The position numbers were made by a program, and so were the translations under genes. DNA of 60,479 bases from Flavobacteriales bacterium (GTDB lineage: Bacteria; Bacteroidota; Bacteroidia; Flavobacteriales_E; Vicingaceae), in assembly GCA_020853105.1 (NCBI GenBank), contig JADYZM010000011.1:1-60479 (forward strand), read 5' to 3'. Numbering within the stretch: position 1 is the first letter of the stretch; every line of letters starts with the position of its first letter. Under the pieces are notes generated by a model. The model did not search any database. It saw nothing but the letters and a program-made list of their open reading frames with translations, and was not told the origin of the DNA. Below are positions 9,555 through 18,803 of the stretch, piece after piece.

Positions 9555-10313
9555 TTATTTATTTACAATAAATCTTTTTGTAACCACCGAGTTGTTATAA
9601 GTAATCTGGAAGAAATAAACTCCGTTTGAATATTCATTTGCATTAAGCAAATATTCATTTCTGCCTTGTTTTGAAAGGGTAGATACACTAGAAATAGTTT
9701 CTCCTAATATATTTTTTATTTCAATATTTACAGCACCTGCTGTTGGTGTGTTGTATTTAAAAATTGAAGATACACTAAAAGGGTTAGGTGAATTTTGTTT
9801 TACGTCAAATTGAGATGTTGAAAGTTCATCAACTCCAACAGCCGGAAGAACAGTAATTGAATAATAATTAACGTCAAAAGGTTCTGTTTGAGTTAAATTA
9901 AACACAGTTGCATAAGTCGTACCATGAACTTGAATTGGATAGGTTCCTTCTGTAGTTGGTACACCTGATATCAGCATACAGCTTGATGTTCCGCCTAAAA
10001 ATATAAAGTTCAGTTGGTTTTGATTTTCAGCTACAATGCTTAGTCCTGGAGGTAATCCTGTTACAGATTCAACAACAACACTATCAATTGGAACAACAGT
10101 ACAAGGTGGAAATAATATTACCACACAAGTATCTGCAGGTGTAACAGCTGTAATAGTTTCGCTGTAAGGAACTCCAACTGTAGCCGGTGGCAGGTTAGTT
10201 GCACTGTCTGGATACACACCCGGTTCGGTATATAAAGGGTCTGGGGTGCAATTTTGTGCTGATATAGCCGTAAATGCAGCTAAAGCAACGATAGAAAGTA
10301 AAAGTTTTTTCAT
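9555..10313 (-). CDS. Secreted Ig-like protein, T9SS type A
   Basis: Secreted protein of 252 residues with signal peptide MKKLLLSIVALAAFTAISAQ. The middle resembles a putative Ig (He_PIG-like) fold: PATVGVPYSETI, VTGLPPGLSI and ISGVPTTEGTYPI are the standard landmarks. Paired cysteines occur (C22, CVVILFPPC, C near 120). The C-terminus is a T9SS type A sorting domain (NSPNPFSVSS, then SNGVYFFQI, KRFIVNK). No enzyme motif is visible. It lies between an SGNH hydrolase gene and fadL on the same strand, 31 bp after the former, so it may bind substrate or support that surface system; this is inferred from position only. Confidence 0.82.
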   Translation of the reverse strand: MKKLLLSIVALAAFTAISAQNCTPDPLYTEPGVYPDSATNLPPATVGVPYSETITAVTPADTCVVILFPPCTVVPIDSVVVESVTGLPPGLSIVAENQNQLNFIFLGGTSSCMLISGVPTTEGTYPIQVHGTTYATVFNLTQTEPFDVNYYSITVLPAVGVDELSTSQFDVKQNSPNPFSVSSIFKYNTPTAGAVNIEIKNILGETISSVSTLSKQGRNEYLLNANEYSNGVYFFQITYNNSVVTKRFIVNK

Positions 10314-10344
10314 AATTATTTTGGTTTTAAGTTAGTACATTTTT

Positions 10345-11682
10345 TTATTCTGGGAAATTAATACCTCTGAAATTTCCGACAATTACAGGAGGTAAGTTTG
10401 ATCCGTATTGTTGATTAATTGTTTCTATAAACTTGTTTGCAATCAAAGCATACCCTCTGTTGTTTGGGTGAACGCCGTCTAAGGAAAACACACCGCCTTC
10501 TATATATTTTGGTGAAAAAGTTACCCCATCAAATGTTAGTCCCGATTCCAATGTTTTCATATAGGTGTACATATCAGCTACTGCAAAGCCATGTTTTGCA
10601 GCTAATAATTTAATTTGATTGTTAAAATCTATAGAGCGAGCTTGTGCTAATAATTTTTCGGTTTTGTCCAAGACAAAGTCATGTGGCAATGGTTTAGTTT
10701 GAGTTAAACCGATACCTTTTGCTAATTCATCTGAGGCATTTAAAAGAATTAAATCATCAGCGTTTGCTTTTCTTACGCTACCTGGATTTAATGAGTACGG
10801 ACCTTCAATAAACCATACATCCCTTCCTACTGATTGTAAGGTTATTGTTTTAAAATATGGGATTGAAGTAACATCTGGAATTGTAGCACAAACGCCTTTT
10901 GCTCCCATTGATTTTAATGCGGTTAAAACAGAATCATACTTATCATGGAATTCAGTTACATCGGATAGTTTTGAAAAATATTGGTTAAACTGGCTTTCAA
11001 AACCATCATCACCACCGGCTGTTGACCATCCTAACACATCATTGTTTCCTAGCCAATTTGTGAAAAATGTAGCATTGCTGGCTTTGATATGATCTAAATA
11101 ACTTATCATTGCATTTGATGGTCCCCAGTTTAAGAAACGTGCGTAGGGATTCACGTTTGATACAAAATAATTAACATTTGCTGATGTATTTCCTCCTCCG
11201 ACAACATTAACCAGTTTAAATCCTGAAATCCCCATGTTGTTGTATTTAATAGTTTTATCTGAGCCATAAGTTGCCCAACTTGGGTCTTCTGCTATGGCAA
11301 GGGGGTGATTGTCTGTCAATGGAACAAGACCGGGGTCGTATGCTTTGATTACTTTTATTTCTTTATTGATATATTCCAAATGCATATAGCCGGAGCCACT
11401 TCCTGTTACAGTAGGTTGTTTAAAATTTAAACCCGGAAAGGCTAATTTCATTTGGCGGGCAATTATTGCCGGATAAGAATTGTCTTGCTGCCCAAGTTCG
11501 TTGTGTAGTCCACCATCAGAATAGCCTTGAGTTAATGAATTTCCAAAAGAAACATAGTTTGAGAAATCAGCCGAGCCTGATGAAATTTTAAATTCATCAA
11601 ATTCTGTTTTCTGACAGGAGATTAAAAACACAAGAACTCCAATAAAAACAAAATTCTGTAAGGTGTTTCTTTCAAATTTCAT
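10345..11682 (-). CDS. SGNH hydrolase lipoprotein (paralogue, GNSL motif)
   Basis: Lipoprotein of 445 residues with lipobox LISC (C23), paralogous to the gene at 6892-8214. The nucleophile block reads SFGNSLTQG, so the usual Asp before catalytic Ser (S49) is Asn; block III is GNNDVL and block V DGVHPNNRG, so the active site otherwise looks intact. It is the first gene of the minus-strand run SGNH - T9SS Ig-like - FadL - SGNH. Activity is probable by family; the substrate is unknown. Two diverged copies around one porin suggest different ester substrates. Confidence 0.85.
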   Translation of the reverse strand: MKFERNTLQNFVFIGVLVFLISCQKTEFDEFKISSGSADFSNYVSFGNSLTQGYSDGGLHNELGQQDNSYPAIIARQMKLAFPGLNFKQPTVTGSGSGYMHLEYINKEIKVIKAYDPGLVPLTDNHPLAIAEDPSWATYGSDKTIKYNNMGISGFKLVNVVGGGNTSANVNYFVSNVNPYARFLNWGPSNAMISYLDHIKASNATFFTNWLGNNDVLGWSTAGGDDGFESQFNQYFSKLSDVTEFHDKYDSVLTALKSMGAKGVCATIPDVTSIPYFKTITLQSVGRDVWFIEGPYSLNPGSVRKANADDLILLNASDELAKGIGLTQTKPLPHDFVLDKTEKLLAQARSIDFNNQIKLLAAKHGFAVADMYTYMKTLESGLTFDGVTFSPKYIEGGVFSLDGVHPNNRGYALIANKFIETINQQYGSNLPPVIVGNFRGINFPE

Positions 11683-11742
11683 ACTATAATTTTAAAATAG
11701 TTTTTAAAATTAATCTTTTAAATTTATTTTCTAAAAAATTTG

Positions 11743-12606
11743 TTAATTAATTTGAATCCTGTCTTTTTCAGATGGCTGAATACTCAATACAGGTATATTT
11801 GAATTACAGATAATTTCTTTTGCATTTGAGCCGATAAAAAAAGTTCTTAAATCTTTTTCTTGTTGTGTCATAATCATAATTAAATCGGCATCAATTTTTT
11901 TTGCATACTCAACTATTGCTTCACTCAAACTATCGTCTTTTTTCAAAATTTTAATCATTTCTGCAGTGCATTTCACCTGTTTTCTTTCAATGTAATTTTT
12001 AACTAAAAGCAACTGTGTTTTAAGCTTATTTACCACATCCTCTCTGCCTGTTAAAAGTATAGATATTGCATATATTTCTGCTTTAAAAACTTTTGCAACA
12101 GCAATTGCTTTATTTACTTTGTCGCTGGTTTCTTTGGTTAAATCTAAAGGAAGTAAAATTATGTTACAGCCTTTTTTATGGTCTTTTCCTTTTATTGTAA
12201 TTACAGGGCAGGGTGCTGTTTTAACAACTTTCATTGCATTTGAGCCAATAAATTTTGAGGATTCATTGCCTTTACTTCCCATAACAATAAATGTGGCTTT
12301 AATTTGTTTGGCAGTTTCTACAATTTTTGAATAGATTTTTCCTTCAGCCACTATACAAGAGAATTTTAATCCGGTTTCTTTGGCTTTTTCTTCTGACAAG
12401 TTTTTTAAGTTTGACTCAACAGCACCTTTGATTTCATCAAATCCTTTGATAAACATTTTTACCATCGGATTCACATCTTCAATGACATACAACAAAAATA
12501 CTTCTGCAGAAATTTCTCTAGCCAAATTATAGGATTGAGAAAGTGCAATCAGAGATTGTTCTGAAAAATCTACAGGTACTAATATTTTATTATTATTGCG
12601 TGACAT
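11743..12606 (-). CDS. Tandem universal stress protein
   Basis: Two UspA domains in one chain of 287 residues (about 5-140 and 148-280). Each starts with a beta strand (NKILVPVDFSEQS; CNIILLPLDLTKE) and ends with a nucleotide-loop stretch: MGSKGNESSKFIGSNA in the first and TQQEKDLRTFFIGSNA in the second. The first loop has only seven residues between the second and third glycines where the ATP-binding form usually has nine, and the second lacks the first glycines, so nucleotide binding is uncertain. It is cytosolic and transcribed divergently from the nucleoside phosphorylase gene with 41 bp between them. Confidence 0.9.
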   Translation of the reverse strand: MSRNNNKILVPVDFSEQSLIALSQSYNLAREISAEVFLLYVIEDVNPMVKMFIKGFDEIKGAVESNLKNLSEEKAKETGLKFSCIVAEGKIYSKIVETAKQIKATFIVMGSKGNESSKFIGSNAMKVVKTAPCPVITIKGKDHKKGCNIILLPLDLTKETSDKVNKAIAVAKVFKAEIYAISILLTGREDVVNKLKTQLLLVKNYIERKQVKCTAEMIKILKKDDSLSEAIVEYAKKIDADLIMIMTQQEKDLRTFFIGSNAKEIICNSNIPVLSIQPSEKDRIQIN

Positions 12607-12647
12607 TTTATCCGATATTTGAAATAGTATCCAAAAATAAGAATACT

Positions 12648-13526
12648 ATGAATAAAATTGCTGAATCTGAACTTATTTTAAATGCTGACGGTAGTGTTTA
12701 TCATTTGAAATTGTTGCCCCATCAAATTGCTAAAGATATTATTGTGGTTGGAGACCCAAACCGTGTAAAGTTAATTTCATCTCGGTTTGAAAAAATTGAA
12801 CATGTAATTGAAAATCGTGAATTTATTACTCATACCGGCTATTTTAACGGAAAAAAAATTACTGCATTAGGCACAGGTATTGGCACTGATAATATTGATA
12901 TAGTTATCAATGAACTTGATGCTCTTGTTAATATTGACTTATCAAGCAAAACAATAAAGAAAGAGCTAACCTCATTAAACATCGTTAGAATTGGTACTTG
13001 TGGAGCACTACAACCTCATATTCAATCAAATGATTTTGTTATTTCTGAATTTGCTTTAGGATTAGACGGTCTTTTGAATCATTATCAACTTACCAACACC
13101 GAAGAAGAGCAGGAGATTGCTCATGAGTTTAATTCACAAATAAAATACTCCTCTGATACAAACCCAATTTACGTGGTAAAAGGCTCATCAAGATTATACA
13201 ATTTATTCAAAAAATATTGCCATAGCGGAATAACAGCAACTGCATCAGGGTTTTATGGTCCACAAGGCAGGGTATTGCGGCTTTCTCTCAAAAATCCAGA
13301 TTTGAATCATCAATTGCATAATTTTTCATACAAAAATTTAAAGGTCAATAACTTTGAAATGGAAACATCAGCGCTTTATGGCTTATCAAAATTATTAGGA
13401 CACAATGCTTGTACAGTATGTGTTGTTGTTGCTAACAGATATGCAAAATCAACTTCCAAAGATTATCATCCGGCTATGGAAAAACTGATTGATATAGTGC
13501 TGCAGGAGTTAACAATACAGAGTTAA
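12648..13526 (+). CDS. Nucleoside phosphorylase (uridine phosphorylase-like)
   Basis: Nucleoside phosphorylase of 292 residues in the PNP/UDP superfamily, which cleaves nucleosides with phosphate for salvage. Motifs include VVGDPNRVKLIS (phosphate-binding strand), RIGTCGALQ and the nucleoside-binding EMETSALYGLSKLLGH near 240. The ATG at 12648 gives a normal N-terminus; an earlier start would run into the divergent usp gene. It fits the Bacteroidota uridine phosphorylase-like proteins best; whether it prefers uridine or purine nucleosides cannot be told by eye. Confidence 0.87.
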   Translation: MNKIAESELILNADGSVYHLKLLPHQIAKDIIVVGDPNRVKLISSRFEKIEHVIENREFITHTGYFNGKKITALGTGIGTDNIDIVINELDALVNIDLSSKTIKKELTSLNIVRIGTCGALQPHIQSNDFVISEFALGLDGLLNHYQLTNTEEEQEIAHEFNSQIKYSSDTNPIYVVKGSSRLYNLFKKYCHSGITATASGFYGPQGRVLRLSLKNPDLNHQLHNFSYKNLKVNNFEMETSALYGLSKLLGHNACTVCVVVANRYAKSTSKDYHPAMEKLIDIVLQELTIQS

Positions 13527-13579
13527 TAAAATAGCAAGCCACTCATTTTACACTAAAAATTGGTGTTGTAAATTTGGGT

Positions 13580-14419
13580 ATGTTAGAAAAAGACCTGAAA
13601 GCTTTAATCAGTCTGCTCGACGACCCAGACACACTCATATACAATGAAGTAAAAAACAAACTTATTTCATTTGGTGATGATGTAATTCCTCATCTTGAAA
13701 ATGCTTGGGAAACTTCACTTAATCAATTGTTACAAGAGCGGATTGAAGATATTATCCATTACTTGCAGTTTACCTCAATTAAAAAAGGATTGATAGAATG
13801 GAAAAACAAACCCAATCACAACCTCATTGAAGGAGCAATACTGATTGCAAAATATCAATATCCGGATTTAATAGAAGCCGACATACATTCTTTTATTAAT
13901 AAATTAACCCAAGAAACCTGGCTTGAGGTGAATGACAACTTAACCGCACTTGAAAAAATTAAGGTATTAAACAAAATAATTTTCGAAATACACCAATTCA
14001 GTGGAAATACAAAAAACATAAACTCACCACAAAACTCGTATATCAATAATGTTATTGAAACTAAAAAAGGAAATCCAATAACCTTAGGAATCATCTATCT
14101 TTCCATTTGTGAAAAATTAAAAATTCCGGTGTATGGAATTAATATTCCTGCACATTTTATTCTTGCTTACTCTGAAAGTAAAAACAATGTGTTGTTTTAC
14201 ATCAATGTTTTTAATAAAGGTTCCATCTTCTTTAAATCCGAGATTGACCTTTTTTTAGAAAAAATAGAAACTGAACCAAAAAAAGAATATTACATTCCAA
14301 CCGATTCAATCAATATAATCAAAAAGCTCATTCAACATTTGGTTTATACCTACGACAGTTTAGGCTATGTTGACAAAAAAAATGAGTTGATTGAATTAAA
14401 TACTATTCTGAGTGAATAA
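13580..14419 (+). CDS. SirB1/transglutaminase-like protein
   Basis: Protein of 279 residues with a C-terminal SirB1 (Transglut_core2) region: ETKKGNPITLGIIYLSICEKL followed by IPVYGINIPAHFILAY. That places a conserved His in the PAHF motif, but the Cys of active transglutaminases is not in an equivalent context, and family members are usually thought to be non-catalytic. The N-terminal 90 residues look like helical repeats (LISLLDDPD, VIPHLENAW). No signal peptide. The ATG at 13580 was preferred to a TTG two codons earlier; a TAAATTTG box ends 3 bp before it, so the mRNA could be leaderless. Confidence 0.8.
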   Translation: MLEKDLKALISLLDDPDTLIYNEVKNKLISFGDDVIPHLENAWETSLNQLLQERIEDIIHYLQFTSIKKGLIEWKNKPNHNLIEGAILIAKYQYPDLIEADIHSFINKLTQETWLEVNDNLTALEKIKVLNKIIFEIHQFSGNTKNINSPQNSYINNVIETKKGNPITLGIIYLSICEKLKIPVYGINIPAHFILAYSESKNNVLFYINVFNKGSIFFKSEIDLFLEKIETEPKKEYYIPTDSINIIKKLIQHLVYTYDSLGYVDKKNELIELNTILSE

Positions 14420-14461
14420 ATAATACAGATTTATTTAATTTTATTTCAAAATTGATTCCAC

Positions 14462-15193
14462 ATGAAAACTGTTGTAAGTAGTTCAATCATAAGTATCGCT
14501 GTTATAGTTTCTTCTTTTTTACTAGCCGGAGCTTATAAAAACAGATATCAAAATTTAAACTCTGTTTCTGTAACAGGCTTAGGCTCAAAAAACTTTGTTT
14601 CAGATTTGATAGTATGGAGCGGTAATTTTAGTAAAAAAAACATGGTACTCAAAAATGCCTATTCAGAGCTCGATGCTGACCGTGATAATATTAAAAAATA
14701 TTTGATTTCTAAAGGCATAAAAGAATCCCAAATCATATTTTCAGCAGTTGACATTAGCAAAGATTTTGATTATTTATACGACGGAAATGGGCGGCAAACA
14801 AGTTCAATTTTTACCGGATACAGGCTTTCTCAAAATGTTCAAATTGAATCCAATGAGGTTAACAAAGTGGAAGATGTATCCAGACAAATTACTGAACTTA
14901 TTAATACAGGTATTGAGTTTTATTCCAATCAACCGGAGTATTATTACACGAAGCTTTCAACTTTAAAAATTGAGATGATTGCAGAAGCATCAAGAGATGC
15001 ACTTACAAGAGCTCAAAAAATTGCTGAAAATGGAAATGGAGAACTTGGAAAACTCAAAAGTGCCAGCACAGGTGTTTTTCAAATTGTTGCTCAAAATTCA
15101 TCGGAAGAGTTTTCATGGGGCGGTTCATTCAACACAAGTTCTAAACGAAAAACTGCCAGCATTACTGTAAAATTAGACTACGAAGTAAATTAG
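14462..15193 (+). CDS. SIMPL domain (DUF541) protein
   Basis: SIMPL/DUF541 family protein of 243 residues. An N-terminal hydrophobic segment (about residues 5-25) acts as signal anchor or signal peptide, putting the domain in the periplasm. The core begins NSVSVTGLGSKNF and includes LISKGIKESQI, typical of this family of periplasmic or membrane-linked proteins (oxidative-stress protein YggE-like). The molecular function of the family is unknown. It follows the SirB1-like gene by 42 bp and is convergent with the subtilase gene, with only 2 bp between stop codons. Confidence 0.85.
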   Translation: MKTVVSSSIISIAVIVSSFLLAGAYKNRYQNLNSVSVTGLGSKNFVSDLIVWSGNFSKKNMVLKNAYSELDADRDNIKKYLISKGIKESQIIFSAVDISKDFDYLYDGNGRQTSSIFTGYRLSQNVQIESNEVNKVEDVSRQITELINTGIEFYSNQPEYYYTKLSTLKIEMIAEASRDALTRAQKIAENGNGELGKLKSASTGVFQIVAQNSSEEFSWGGSFNTSSKRKTASITVKLDYEVN

Positions 15194-15195
15194 AT

Positions 15196-17910
15196 TTACT
15201 TTTTAATCACGATTTTTTTTACAATAACTCCTTTAGAGGTGTGAACTTCAACAAAGTAAACACCATTTGTTAGTTTGGAAGTGTTTAATTTAGGTTCGTT
15301 TGAAATCAAAACTGTTTGCCCTAAATAATTTTTAACTGCAATTGTATTCAAATCTAAAGTTGTAGTAATCAAAACCCAATCGTCTGCAGGATTAGGCATT
15401 ATTTGAAAATCATAATCCGACTCAACTTCCTCAACTCCAATAATGTTGTCATAAGCTTCTTGGGCTGCATCTGCACTGTTTTGTATGTCAGATAAACTTT
15501 CTCCGGCAATAATTGCAAAAGAAACAAAGGTACTATCTCCGGGTCCGATAGACAGTGGTCCTGAAGACACAACATGTGCAACATCTTGTCCGTTAGGCAT
15601 ACCAGCACTTAGTTTTTGTGAGGAAAGAGTTGTAAATTTTTCAGCTGTTGTAAATCCGTCAGAAATATCAACACCTCCGGCACCTCCTGATACATTATCG
15701 AGAGAATAGTTTACAAAAGCCCCATCAGACAACACTTTTATTGCTCCATATGTTGAATCAGCATCTTTTGAACGTGCAAATCCCATTTTGCGAGAAACAT
15801 CAACACCGGATTGATTGGTAGCGTAGTTTATAATGTCCCAATCGGCAAACAATCCAACAAACATATTGTTTTGAGGCACAACATCATTGTTTTTGATTAA
15901 ATAACTGACTATCACAAATTTATCATTGGGTGACACATTGTAAACAAACGATTTTTGTTGAATGGAAACATTTAAAGGCAATGATGATGAAACATCATTC
16001 ATTTCACCTAATAAATCAACAGCTGATAAATATGGCGGATTGTATTTTACGTTTTCGACAGAGGCAAAATCTTGTTCTTGAGTTCCGGAACCTCTAACAC
16101 AATCGGAAACCTGATTCATGCTGACACCAATCATCAAACCACATTCATAGAGCAATTGTTCTCCATTATAATTGAAGCCTAATCCAATGGAGTTATTGAC
16201 ATCATTATACCCAATTTTACCTTTACTAGTAATGGTTGTTTTTATTAAATTTTCTTCAAGATTTATATAATCCGGATTTAGAATAACGTAAAAATAATCG
16301 GTAGAATAATAGACTCCGTTGTTGAGTTCTACTTTAAATAAAACCGACTCGTTTAGAGGTGCTCCGTTAAGAACTTTTACTTGAAAAGGGTCGGGATTGC
16401 TGTTGTAATTTTGGTTTTCTGCCAATGTAGGCAAATTAGTAGTCCCGTCGAGAATTGTAACGTAAGGTGATGCTGTTGAGAGAGTAGCTGTTAATCCACT
16501 TATTGGCGACAAGTAATTAAAAAAGTCTGCTGTTATGTTCAAAGTATCATCTTCAACAAAAATATTGTTATTTCCATCAGCAACTTGGTGAGCAGTAAGC
16601 TCTACAAATTGTTTTGAATTTTCAGATAAGGCTCTAAAAACATTGAGTCGTCCATTTCCCAATTTTTCTAAATACCCGGGATTTAAGGAATAAACGTCAT
16701 CTGCTGTAGCTCTCAACTGAGCTGCCACTTGTTGGTTAGTAAATGTTGGATTCATTGATTTTACTAAAGCTGCAGCACCAGATACAACAGGAGCAGCCAT
16801 TGATGTTCCTCCATTTAATCCATAACCACCCATTACTGTACTCCACATGTATTCACCCGGTGCAGAAATATCGACATAATATCCAAAATTTGAGTTGTTT
16901 TTTTTGTAATCGTTTTGCTCCGAAGCTGCAACAGTTAGCACACCACCGTATGCAGCAGGATAAAACAATGTTTCATTATTGTTGTTTCCGCAAGCAGCAA
17001 CAACCAAACATCCTTTATTGATAGTTGCATAATCAATTACATCTTTTTGAAACTGACCGGGAACAGTGCTTCCCCAAGAACAATTGATAATAAAACAACC
17101 GTGGTCGGCAGCATAAACAATACCCTGATAAGCATGAGTAAGTATTCCCGATGAATTTGAAATTTTAATTGGTAAAAATTTAGTGTTGAATCCAACCGAT
17201 GCAACTCCATTACCATTATCCGTTACAGCCGCCGAAAGTCCGGAAACATGAGTTCCGTGATTGCTTGTTTCTTGTTGAGCATCATTATCGTTATTACCAA
17301 GATCCCACCCTAAATAGTTATCAATATATCCATCACCGTCATCATCAGTTCCATTGATAGGGTCAGCAACATTAACTTTAACATTTCCCAGCAAATCAAC
17401 ATGAGTATTGTCCCAACCCATATCGGTAATTCCAATAGTAATATTTGTATCGCCTTTTGAAATATCCCATGCTCCGAAAGCATTTATTTTTGTCAAGTGC
17501 CAAAATTTAGTTGAATCGGCTCCAATAATCGAATCATTTGGGACATAAAGCGGCTGAGGTAGAATATAGGGTTCGGCATACTGAACATTTCTAATTCGGC
17601 TAATTTTATTGGCTACTTCAATTTCAGAATAATTGCCTGTATAAGTAATTTGGTATATCAACGATAAATCTACGAAACGTTCATTTTTTTCGGGTTTGTG
17701 GTTGGGAAAAATTTTTTCAATTTTTGTTATACCTAAACTTTTTTTTAACGCTACGAAATCATCAATTTTTATGTCGTTATCCGTGCAGTAGTTTCGAGCA
17801 TAACTATTCATTTTCAGGACTATAGTTTTCGGTAAGAAATCCAATTGATTTTGACTAAACAAATCGGTAAAAAAGACGAAAATCAGCAGCCCTACAAAAA
17901 TATTTTTCAT
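15196..17910 (-). CDS. Secreted subtilisin-like protease, T9SS type A
   Basis: Subtilase (S8) of 904 residues from the ATG at 17910; an ATG three codons earlier is also possible, but the later one gives the better signal peptide (MKNIFVGLLIF). An inhibitor-like propeptide precedes the catalytic domain. The triad is D163 (ITDMGWDNTH), H218 (NHGTHVSG) and S370 (NGGTSMAAP), with the oxyanion Asn in ACGNNNN. A calcium-loop-like acidic insert TDDDGDGYIDN lies between D and H. A long beta-rich region follows, then a T9SS type A sorting domain (IMPNPADDW, then TNGVYFVEV, KKIVIKK). It should be an extracellular protease acting on proteins or peptides. Confidence 0.93.
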   Translation of the reverse strand: MKNIFVGLLIFVFFTDLFSQNQLDFLPKTIVLKMNSYARNYCTDNDIKIDDFVALKKSLGITKIEKIFPNHKPEKNERFVDLSLIYQITYTGNYSEIEVANKISRIRNVQYAEPYILPQPLYVPNDSIIGADSTKFWHLTKINAFGAWDISKGDTNITIGITDMGWDNTHVDLLGNVKVNVADPINGTDDDGDGYIDNYLGWDLGNNDNDAQQETSNHGTHVSGLSAAVTDNGNGVASVGFNTKFLPIKISNSSGILTHAYQGIVYAADHGCFIINCSWGSTVPGQFQKDVIDYATINKGCLVVAACGNNNNETLFYPAAYGGVLTVAASEQNDYKKNNSNFGYYVDISAPGEYMWSTVMGGYGLNGGTSMAAPVVSGAAALVKSMNPTFTNQQVAAQLRATADDVYSLNPGYLEKLGNGRLNVFRALSENSKQFVELTAHQVADGNNNIFVEDDTLNITADFFNYLSPISGLTATLSTASPYVTILDGTTNLPTLAENQNYNSNPDPFQVKVLNGAPLNESVLFKVELNNGVYYSTDYFYVILNPDYINLEENLIKTTITSKGKIGYNDVNNSIGLGFNYNGEQLLYECGLMIGVSMNQVSDCVRGSGTQEQDFASVENVKYNPPYLSAVDLLGEMNDVSSSLPLNVSIQQKSFVYNVSPNDKFVIVSYLIKNNDVVPQNNMFVGLFADWDIINYATNQSGVDVSRKMGFARSKDADSTYGAIKVLSDGAFVNYSLDNVSGGAGGVDISDGFTTAEKFTTLSSQKLSAGMPNGQDVAHVVSSGPLSIGPGDSTFVSFAIIAGESLSDIQNSADAAQEAYDNIIGVEEVESDYDFQIMPNPADDWVLITTTLDLNTIAVKNYLGQTVLISNEPKLNTSKLTNGVYFVEVHTSKGVIVKKIVIKK

Positions 17911-18020
17911 ACACCTCATTTTAAACGAAGTTACAGATTTTCAAAATTATGAACATTCAAAAGCCTTTGTTTTATAATTTGCAATTTTGGGGTTAATTTT
18001 AGTGCTTATAAAATATTCAG

Positions 18021-18803
18021 ATGCGAACCAAAGAAGAAATTGCAAACAACTGGCTACCCCGATATACAGGTACTCCAATAGAAGATTTTGGAAAATATAT
18101 TTTGCTTACCAACTTCAACAATTACGTTGAAATTTTTGCAGAGATTAATAAAGTAGAAATTAAAGGTAAAGATAAAGCCATGCCTAACGCTACATGTAAT
18201 GGAATTTCGATAATCAACTTTGGCATGGGCAGTGCAAATGCAGCAACCGTAATGGACTTGTTAAGCAGCATTTCGCCAAAAGCTTGTTTGTTTTTAGGAA
18301 AATGTGGTGGGTTAAAAAAGAAAAACGAGTTGGGTGATTTTATTTTACCAATTGCAGCCATACGTGGCGACGGAACATCTGATGATTACTTTCCAAAAGA
18401 AGTTCCTGCCCTTCCGGCATTTACACTGCAAAGAGCGGTTTCTACAACCATACGCGAATTTGAAAACGACTATTGGACAGGAACAGTTTATACCACCAAC
18501 AGAAGGGTTTGGGAACACGACGAAAATTTTAAAAACTATTTGCGAAAAATCAGAGCAATGGCTGTTGATATGGAAACAGCTACCCTATTTATTACAGGAT
18601 TTGCCAATAAAATTCCGACAGGTGCACTGCTTTTAGTTTCTGACCAACCCATGATTCCAGATGGTGTTAAAACAGAAAAGAGCGACCAAATTATCACTAA
18701 GAATTTCGTTTATAAACACCTGCAAATTGGGATTCAATCGTTAAAAGAAATAAAAGATCAAGGAAAAAGCGTTAAACATCTAAAATTCAATTTCGAAGAT
18801 TAA
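18021..18803 (+). CDS. amn: AMP nucleosidase
   Basis: AMP nucleosidase of the short Bacteroidota type, 260 residues; hydrolyses AMP to adenine and ribose 5-phosphate, controlling adenylate pools. Family landmarks are the N-terminus MRTKEEIANNWLPRYTGTP, the phosphorylase-fold stretch CLFLGKCGGLKKK and the nucleoside-binding MAVDMETATLF, then LLVSDQPMIPDG. It lacks the N-terminal regulatory domain of the E. coli enzyme. Its stop codon overlaps the holA start (TAATG), so the two are translationally coupled. Confidence 0.9.
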   Translation: MRTKEEIANNWLPRYTGTPIEDFGKYILLTNFNNYVEIFAEINKVEIKGKDKAMPNATCNGISIINFGMGSANAATVMDLLSSISPKACLFLGKCGGLKKKNELGDFILPIAAIRGDGTSDDYFPKEVPALPAFTLQRAVSTTIREFENDYWTGTVYTTNRRVWEHDENFKNYLRKIRAMAVDMETATLFITGFANKIPTGALLLVSDQPMIPDGVKTEKSDQIITKNFVYKHLQIGIQSLKEIKDQGKSVKHLKFNFED

